Assembly (NCBI RefSeq): GCF_041346925.1
Contig: NZ_CP166840.1
Coordinates: forward strand, 3,095,001 to 3,159,000
Direction of reading: 5' to 3'
Length of the DNA stretch: 64,000 nucleotides
Source: Agaribacterium sp. ZY112
GTDB taxonomy: Bacteria > Pseudomonadota > Gammaproteobacteria > Pseudomonadales > Cellvibrionaceae
Program-made: the position numbers and the translations under genes
Shown here: positions 62,388-64,000 of the stretch, piece by piece
Position numbering within the stretch: position 1 is the first letter of the stretch
Layout of the letters: each line of letters starts with the position of its first letter
Notes under the pieces: model-generated
The model's database searches: none
Seen by the model: the letters and a program-made list of their open reading frames with translations, nothing else
Told to the model about the DNA's origin: nothing

Positions 62388-62807
62388 TCAGTCTTTCTCC
62401 GGACTGCGTGTTGTCATACTTAAATTAACAAAACCCAGCTGGCCGGCTAAATCCATCACCGACACAATACTTTGATAACTGGCGTTGGCATCTCCGGTAA
62501 TAACAAACGGGATAGACGTATCGCCTTGGCTAATGCCTTCTAAAGCAACCTGTAAAGTCGCCGGACGGCTGTCGACTAAAACCTTACCATTGACGGTAAG
62601 TGAACCCTGCTGATCAACCACAACTTCAATCTCTTTGGCTTCAACTGGGCGCTTATCGCCACTGGCCTCAGGAAGATCAATCTCTAAGTGGCTTTCTTTG
62701 GTGAACGTGGTCGACACCATAAAGAAAATCAATAGCAGAAACACAACGTCAATAAGAGGCGTTAAATTAACGCCCTCTTCTGCGCTGACCTGACGTTTGA
62801 ACTTCAT
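62388..62807 (-). CDS. exbD: ExbD/TolR-family biopolymer transport protein
   Basis: A 139-residue protein with a single N-terminal TM segment (about 17-37, VNLTPLIDVVFLLLIFFMVS) carrying the conserved proton-path Asp, and a periplasmic domain. With the adjacent ExbB-like protein it forms a proton-driven motor. Located before lpxK rather than beside a tonB gene, so it may serve lipid or envelope functions rather than siderophore import. Confidence 0.93.
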   Translation of the reverse strand: MKFKRQVSAEEGVNLTPLIDVVFLLLIFFMVSTTFTKESHLEIDLPEASGDKRPVEAKEIEVVVDQQGSLTVNGKVLVDSRPATLQVALEGISQGDTSIPFVITGDANASYQSIVSVMDLAGQLGFVNLSMTTRSPEKD

Positions 62808-62810
62808 GTT

Positions 62811-63437
62811 CTAGGCGTCCTTTAAATCAACACGGCGTTCGCTGTGTAAAGCATCAACAAGTTTGACGGATTCTTGCTCCATCAATACAACGAGGCTATC
62901 GACACGACGAACAAAAAAGCGATGGGCAATCATTGCAGGAATCGCAACCGTTAAACCCGCAGCAGTGGTAATAAGGGCTTCAGAAATACCACCTGCCAGC
63001 ACTTGAGCATTTCCCGCACCCATTAAGTTAAGAGCGGTAAAGACTTTAATCATACCAATAACCGTACCCAACAAGCCCAACAACGGCGCAATGGCAGCAA
63101 TCGTGCCCAAAGCGCCAAGGTAGCGTTCAAGGTCATGCACCACTTCGCTGGCAGCTTCTTCAATCGAGTCTTTCATAACATCGCGTCCGTGGCGACTGTT
63201 GCTTAAGCCTGCAGCCAAAATACGGCCCAATGATGAGGAGCCACGCAAACGCTTTAACTTAGCAACATCTAATTCTTTATCTTGAATCCAACTCCACACC
63301 TGACCTAACTGGTGCTTAGGAGCAATCTTCTTTGGATTAAGTGTCCAAAAACGCTCTACTGAGATACCGATCACTGCGATCGAACATAAGATAATAGGCA
63401 GCATCAGCCAACCGCCGGAGGTGATAATTTGAAACAC
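62811..63437 (-). CDS. exbB: ExbB/TolQ/MotA-family proton channel protein
   Basis: A 208-residue protein with three TM segments (about 8-28, 110-135, 150-175). GTIAAIAPLLGLLGTVIGMI and ALITTAAGLTVAIPAMIAHR are the family signatures including the Thr residues of the proton path. Stop is 3 bp before exbD; the pair precedes lpxK as in Pseudomonas. Confidence 0.94.
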   Translation of the reverse strand: MFQIITSGGWLMLPIILCSIAVIGISVERFWTLNPKKIAPKHQLGQVWSWIQDKELDVAKLKRLRGSSSLGRILAAGLSNSRHGRDVMKDSIEEAASEVVHDLERYLGALGTIAAIAPLLGLLGTVIGMIKVFTALNLMGAGNAQVLAGGISEALITTAAGLTVAIPAMIAHRFFVRRVDSLVVLMEQESVKLVDALHSERRVDLKDA

Positions 63438-63542
63438 CTAGGAACACTCCTAATCGATATAAATCTTCAATTGACCACAAGGCCGAGGGGCTCTAGTAAA
63501 ACACTAAAACCAATTAAGGGGGCTATGATACATAAAAATAAC

Positions 63543-64000
63543 TCAAGGGCAGAAACCTTCGTCACGATACCATCGCCGCCACTGGCTACAGCGCCTAGAA
63601 ATTAAGCTAATCGCCCCTTCTTTAACCACGACATTCAAAGCACCGTGCCAAGCAGTATTCCATACCTTAATACCCAAAGCCTGCGCTCTGTTCAGTACCT
63701 TTTCGCTTGGATGCCCATAACGGTTACGAAAGCCAGAACTAATAATAAGATGCTTAGGTTGCAGATGAGCTAAAAAACGAATGGAAGAAGAGCTTGCACT
63801 GCCATGATGGCCAGCGATCAAAATATCAACCCCCTGGCTCAAATGCTCAGACGCAAGTAACTGCTCTTCAACCTTAGAGCTGACGTCCCCCATAAAAAGA
63901 ATACGGCTAGCAGGCATTAACTCTTTATCAGTTTGCCTAATAATATTGGCCTTGGTATCCATATTTATATCGATCTCCGCATCAAAACCAAGAGTATCAA
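63543..64000 (-). CDS. comEC: ComEC/Rec2 DNA-uptake protein, C-terminal part
   Basis: The last 152 codons of a gene that continues beyond the window; the reading frame stays open to position 64000. It covers the C-terminal metallo-beta-lactamase-like domain: ILFMGDVSSKVEEQLL, ILIAGHHGSASSSS (metal-binding His pair), HLIISSGFRNRYGHP. ComEC carries single-stranded DNA across the inner membrane and this domain is thought to degrade the other strand. Upstream of exbB in the conserved order. Confidence 0.92.
   Translation of the reverse strand, partial: DTLGFDAEIDINMDTKANIIRQTDKELMPASRILFMGDVSSKVEEQLLASEHLSQGVDILIAGHHGSASSSSIRFLAHLQPKHLIISSGFRNRYGHPSEKVLNRAQALGIKVWNTAWHGALNVVVKEGAISLISRRCSQWRRWYRDEGFCP

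Noticed and set aside
1..64000. CRISPR arrays, complete insertion sequences, prophage or integrative element boundaries
   Set aside because: No regularly spaced repeats, no intact transposase or integrase and no clear attachment-site pair were seen; the tRNA-derived repeats are too degenerate to call att sites.

Overview
The window looks like a chromosomal segment of a marine, polysaccharide-degrading gammaproteobacterium. The nearest type is probably Cellvibrionales (Saccharophagus, Teredinibacter or Agarilytica relatives). This rests on two conserved gammaproteobacterial blocks (uup/slt at the left end; comEC-exbB-exbD-lpxK-kdsB-LMW phosphatase-murB and gacA-uvrC-pgsA-tRNA at the right end), a secreted CBM6-GH86 agarase-type enzyme with Pro/Ser/Glu linkers, and other large secreted modular proteins. 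The species assignment is an inference; no rRNA or marker search was possible.

Layout. 1-4.3 kb: start of an ABC-F ATPase, lytic transglycosylase Slt, a hypothetical protein, a glutaredoxin-like protein and a PP2C phosphatase. 4.5-11.1 kb: a compact envelope-glycan cassette (UPF0104/flippase-like membrane protein, polyprenyl-phosphate GT2, GT39 transferase, a PAP2-GT39 fusion and a stand-alone PAP2 phosphatase), followed by two outer-membrane barrel proteins and two small conserved genes. 13.4-29.2 kb: a Fur-controlled enterobactin-type siderophore locus in three transcription units: entA-entS; entD and a TonB receptor on the other strand; and entC-entE-isochorismatase-ArCP-entF followed by two paralogous ChaN/EreA-like proteins. 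The aryl carrier domain that EntB normally carries is a separate gene. No Fes-type esterase is visible, which makes the paralogues candidates for ester cleavage of the siderophore.

29.3-50.5 kb is accessory and secretome-rich: an NTF2-like protein, a CAP-domain lipoprotein, the GH86 enzyme, a secreted beta-propeller protein with a dockerin next to a membrane-anchored cohesin-domain protein, a Zur-box-linked COG0523 GTPase with DUF1826, a tailspike-like beta-helix protein, a DUF4832 protein with a duplicated N-terminal module, and a zinc metalloprotease preceded by a separately encoded propeptide-like membrane protein. Long intergenic stretches here are visibly A+T-rich. 50.5-54.4 kb holds a lipase-like/lipoprotein pair that looks like a toxin-immunity pair, then a HipBA module with two operator dyads.

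54.4-64 kb returns to core genome: degenerate tRNA-derived repeats, tRNA-Leu(TAA), tRNA-Cys(GCA), pgsA, uvrC, gacA, murB, LMW phosphatase, kdsB, lpxK, exbD, exbB and the end of comEC. The best candidates for undescribed biology are the cohesin/dockerin propeller pair, the ChaN/EreA-like pair at the end of the siderophore operon, the in-trans propeptide/protease pair and the lipase/lipoprotein pair.
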